A stretch of 64,000 bases of DNA from DATGLE01 sp035294325 (GTDB taxonomy: Bacteria; Chloroflexota; Ktedonobacteria; Ktedonobacterales; Ktedonobacteraceae). The stretch covers positions 1 to 64,000 of the forward strand of contig DATGLE010000090.1 of assembly GCA_035294325.1 (NCBI GenBank). The letters are read 5' to 3'. This document shows, piece after piece, positions 61,853 to 64,000 of this stretch. A program made the position numbers and the translations under genes. The notes under the pieces were generated by a model. It was not told the origin of the DNA. It was given only the letters and a program-made list of their open reading frames with translations, and did no database searches. How positions within the stretch are numbered: position 1 is the stretch's first letter; each line of letters opens with the position of its first letter.

Positions 61853-62575
61853 ATGGAACAGGAAGCCTTCGATCAACGTGATATGACGATCTTGATTGTA
61901 GACGACGAGCCACGTATTCGCGACCTGGTGCGCCTGAATCTGGAAATGGAGCGCTATCGAGTGATCGAGGCCAGTAACGGGCGTCAGGCCCTGGATGAGT
62001 TACGCGAACATCTGCCCGACCTGATTGTGCTGGATGTGATGATGCCGGAGATGGACGGCTTTGAGACGCTGCGGGCCATTCGTGAAGTATCCACGGTTCC
62101 CGTCATCATGCTTACCGTGCGCCAGAGCGAGCAGGAACGCATACACGGGCTGGACCTGGGGGCCGACGACTATATCTCCAAGCCGTTCAGTCCCCGCGAA
62201 CTCCTTTCGCGTATCCGTGCGCTGCTGCGCCGCTCATTGATGGCTCCCCCGGCCCGCAAGACGGTGATCGAGGTCGATCCCGATCTCAAGATCGACTTCT
62301 CGCGCCGTGAAGTCACTGTGCGCGGGGAGAAAGTGATGCTGCGTCCAACCGAGTACCGCCTGCTCTACCACCTGGTCAGCAACGCCGGACGCCTGCTGAC
62401 GCATGAAACGCTGCTCTCTAAAGTCTGGGGCAGCGAATACCGCGACGAGTCCCATTACCTGCGTTTATACATCACCTATCTGCGGCAAAAGCTTGAGAAA
62501 GATCCGGCGCACCCGCGCTATATCCTGACCGAGCGCGGCGTTGGCTACCGTTTCAAAGAACTGGACGGGGGCTGA
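61853..62575 (+). CDS. OmpR-family response regulator (KdpE/PhoB-like)
   Basis: A 240-residue regulator: receiver with D17/D18, phosphoacceptor D61 (IVLDVMMPEMDG), IMLTVR and K in DDYISKPFS, and an OmpR-type winged helix (VMLRPTEYRLLYHLVSNAG, SHYLRLYITYLRQKLEKDP, ERGVGYRF). The YLRLYITYLRQKLE part resembles KdpE. Its ATG directly follows the kinase stop (TGAATG), so they form a two-component pair. Target genes are not evident; kdp genes are not in the window. Confidence 0.93.
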   Translation: MEQEAFDQRDMTILIVDDEPRIRDLVRLNLEMERYRVIEASNGRQALDELREHLPDLIVLDVMMPEMDGFETLRAIREVSTVPVIMLTVRQSEQERIHGLDLGADDYISKPFSPRELLSRIRALLRRSLMAPPARKTVIEVDPDLKIDFSRREVTVRGEKVMLRPTEYRLLYHLVSNAGRLLTHETLLSKVWGSEYRDESHYLRLYITYLRQKLEKDPAHPRYILTERGVGYRFKELDGG

Positions 62576-62763
62576 TACAAAAATGCCCTGGTATGCGGCG
62601 GCACGGCTCCGCGACGCTTTGATGGTACTCCCGAACAACGGAAAGCGTGGGCACCGCGTATTATAAGGGAACTTTCACAGAATGAGATTTAACAACCAAT
62701 CAGTATCATATCCTGGGCGTAGCCACGCGATAATGAAGTGTAACGAACAAGAAAGGACATTTT
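62576..62763. other. Intergenic stretch with a family-2 half-arm
   Basis: Holds GGGCGTAGCCACGCGATA near 62716, a half copy of the second repeat family, and little else. No terminator or promoter is clear. Confidence 0.4.
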
Positions 62764-63753
62764 ATGAATAAAAAGGAACGTGTTGATGCTGCATTGCGCG
62801 GTGACGCAGTAGATCGTGTTCCCGTCAGCATGTGGGGACACGATTTCGAGCGTGAATGGAGCGCGCAATCGCTCACCGAGGCGATGGTCGAAAACTTCCT
62901 GCGCTATGATTGGGACTATATGAAGGTCAATCCGCGCGCCTGTTATCATGTCGAGGGGTGGGGAGCCAGATACCATCCTTCCGGCGAGAAATATAAGGCC
63001 CCCGTCTTTGAGGGTGGGCCGATAAAAAGTGCTTCAGACTGGAAGCGCATCCGCCCCTTAGAGCCGGATCAAGGGGCGCTGGGCGAGCAACTGCGTGCGT
63101 TACAGCTCATCAATCATGAAATTGGCTACGATGCCTACTTCGTAGAGACTATCTTCTGTCCTCTGGGCGTCGCTAAATATCTTGTCGGCAACCGGAATGA
63201 GCCGGTGCTCCAGACGATCCGCGAGGACCGTGCCGCGATGCATGCCGCGCTGCGCGTGATTACCGAGACCTTCACAGCCTTCGCCATTGCCTGCATGGAA
63301 GAAGGGGCCACCGGCATCTTTTACGCCACGAACGGCTGGGCCAGCGAGGGCCTGCTGACTCCCGATCAGTACCGCGAGTTCGGGGAGCAGTACGACCTGG
63401 AGTTTCTGGATGGCATCAAGAGCCGCAGCAAGCTTACTATTCTGCACAACTGTGGCACGCACATCTACTTCGACCAGCTTGCTGCATACCCTGTGCAGGC
63501 AATTAGCTGGGGCGCCACGCTTGAGGGCAATCCAGATCTGGGCGAGGGCAAGAAGAGGTCTGGCAAGGCGGTGATGGGCGGTATCAGCGAGAAAAGCACG
63601 CTCAAGAACGGCTCGCCCCAACAGGTAGAGGAAGAGGTTGCGCAGGCGCTCGAATTGACCGGCGGCCGGCATGTGCTGCTCGCTCCTGGCTGCTCGGTGC
63701 CTCCAGAGACGCCGGCGCGGAACCTTGCGGCGGTCAGGCACGCCTTGTCTTGA
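62764..63753 (+). CDS. Uroporphyrinogen decarboxylase-family protein
   Basis: A 329-residue TIM-barrel protein. N-terminal KKERVDAALRGDAVDRVPVSMWGH is typical of the URO-D superfamily members that handle methyl-corrinoid or methylcobamide rather than true HemE. The H228-N-C-G motif in TILHNCGTH resembles the zinc-site of methylcobalamin:CoM-type methyltransferases (MtaA/MtbA). No corrinoid protein gene is nearby. ATG 62764 has AAGGA. HemE-like decarboxylase activity cannot be excluded. Confidence 0.8.
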   Translation: MNKKERVDAALRGDAVDRVPVSMWGHDFEREWSAQSLTEAMVENFLRYDWDYMKVNPRACYHVEGWGARYHPSGEKYKAPVFEGGPIKSASDWKRIRPLEPDQGALGEQLRALQLINHEIGYDAYFVETIFCPLGVAKYLVGNRNEPVLQTIREDRAAMHAALRVITETFTAFAIACMEEGATGIFYATNGWASEGLLTPDQYREFGEQYDLEFLDGIKSRSKLTILHNCGTHIYFDQLAAYPVQAISWGATLEGNPDLGEGKKRSGKAVMGGISEKSTLKNGSPQQVEEEVAQALELTGGRHVLLAPGCSVPPETPARNLAAVRHALS

Positions 63754-63789
63754 CACCGCCTGGCTCATTCGCTATACTCCACATAATTC

Positions 63790-63930
63790 CCGGCCTCCTC
63801 GCCAGATGGTCGCGCGGATCCGCTGCACGAAGGATGTCTGGTGTGGTGTGTGGACAGGCGCGAAGCGCCTGTCCACACACCACACCAGACATTGGCGAGC
63901 GCCGCAGGCGCGAGCAAGCGTTTGTCTCGG
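63790..63930 (-). repeat. Variable-arm palindromic element J
   Basis: Reverse orientation: left box GCTTGCTCGCGCCTGCGGCG, perfect 28-bp central palindrome (arms 63834-63861 and 63865-63892, GAA loop), right box TGCAGCGGATCCGCGCGACC with CTGGCGAGG tail. It follows the URO-D gene; the remaining bases to the window end hold no gene. Confidence 0.8.
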
Positions 63931-64000
63931 AAATCAGGCACACCCTGACACCATAGCTATCCACGATGGCTAACGCTCGGACAGCAAGACAGTAAAATGT

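Noticed and set aside
1..64000. tRNA and rRNA genes.
   Set aside because: Intergenic gaps were read on both strands for TTCGA-type T loops with matching acceptor ends; no convincing candidate was seen. A tRNAscan-type search would settle this.

Overview
The window looks like a chromosomal segment of a GC-rich, multicellular-type soil bacterium, most likely a Ktedonobacteria-like member of the Chloroflexota. This is an inference from gene content: WD40 beta-propellers, STAND ATPases with TPRs, Ser/Thr kinases with TPRs, a CpXC protein, a fused membrane/spermidine-synthase protein, RNase J and an FtsK/SpoIIIE-type translocase. There is no phage, plasmid or complete transposon. No rRNA, tRNA or CRISPR was recognised.

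Layout. 1-2.2 kb: an M16 peptidase homologue and a Phd/RelE-type toxin-antitoxin pair with a visible operator. 2.6-9.8 kb: an MFS transporter, a membrane-fused spermidine-synthase-like protein, a STAND ATPase and a divergent adenine DNA methyltransferase. 10-22 kb: fmt, then a long minus-strand block alaS / FtsA-like / baseplate-J-like / ruvX / mltG / uppP. It keeps the widespread alaS-ruvX-mltG neighbourhood with two extra genes inserted. 22.6-27.3 kb: a stand-alone Pnkp-like kinase, YggT, CpXC protein, MogA, a WD40 propeller and a methyltransferase. 27.6-33.5 kb: a phosphate regulon (pstS-pstC-pstA-pstB-small gene-pstB2-phoB-like) preceded by six tandem 11-bp units that look like a Pho box. 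33.6-38.9 kb: HIT, HxlR, a ROK kinase coupled to a pseudokinase, and an isoaspartyl peptidase. 39-42.6 kb: a tight CoA-transferase / M20 / aminotransferase operon. 42.6-47.5 kb: a degraded Rpn-type gene, a methyltransferase and membrane WD40 pair facing a PadR regulator, a SprT-like protease and a CheY-like regulator. 47.7-64 kb: an XRE-STAND-TPR protein, CCA-adding enzyme, RNase J, FtsK, Ser/Thr kinase-TPR, TrmD, a GAF-PAS histidine kinase with its OmpR-type regulator, and a URO-D family protein.

The most unusual signal is between the genes. At least ten intergenic gaps carry a compact GC-rich element with conserved flanking mini-hairpins and a long central palindrome. The central arms are 17-28 bp and perfectly or almost perfectly self-complementary within each copy, yet unrelated between copies. 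A second variant has outer inverted repeats, short direct repeats and ends that recall integron attC sites. A third family is built on GATCAATCGCGCGGCT arms. These are reported as separate findings because no listed gene explains them.

Starts were chosen from ribosome-binding sites and family alignments remembered from general knowledge. No database search was possible.
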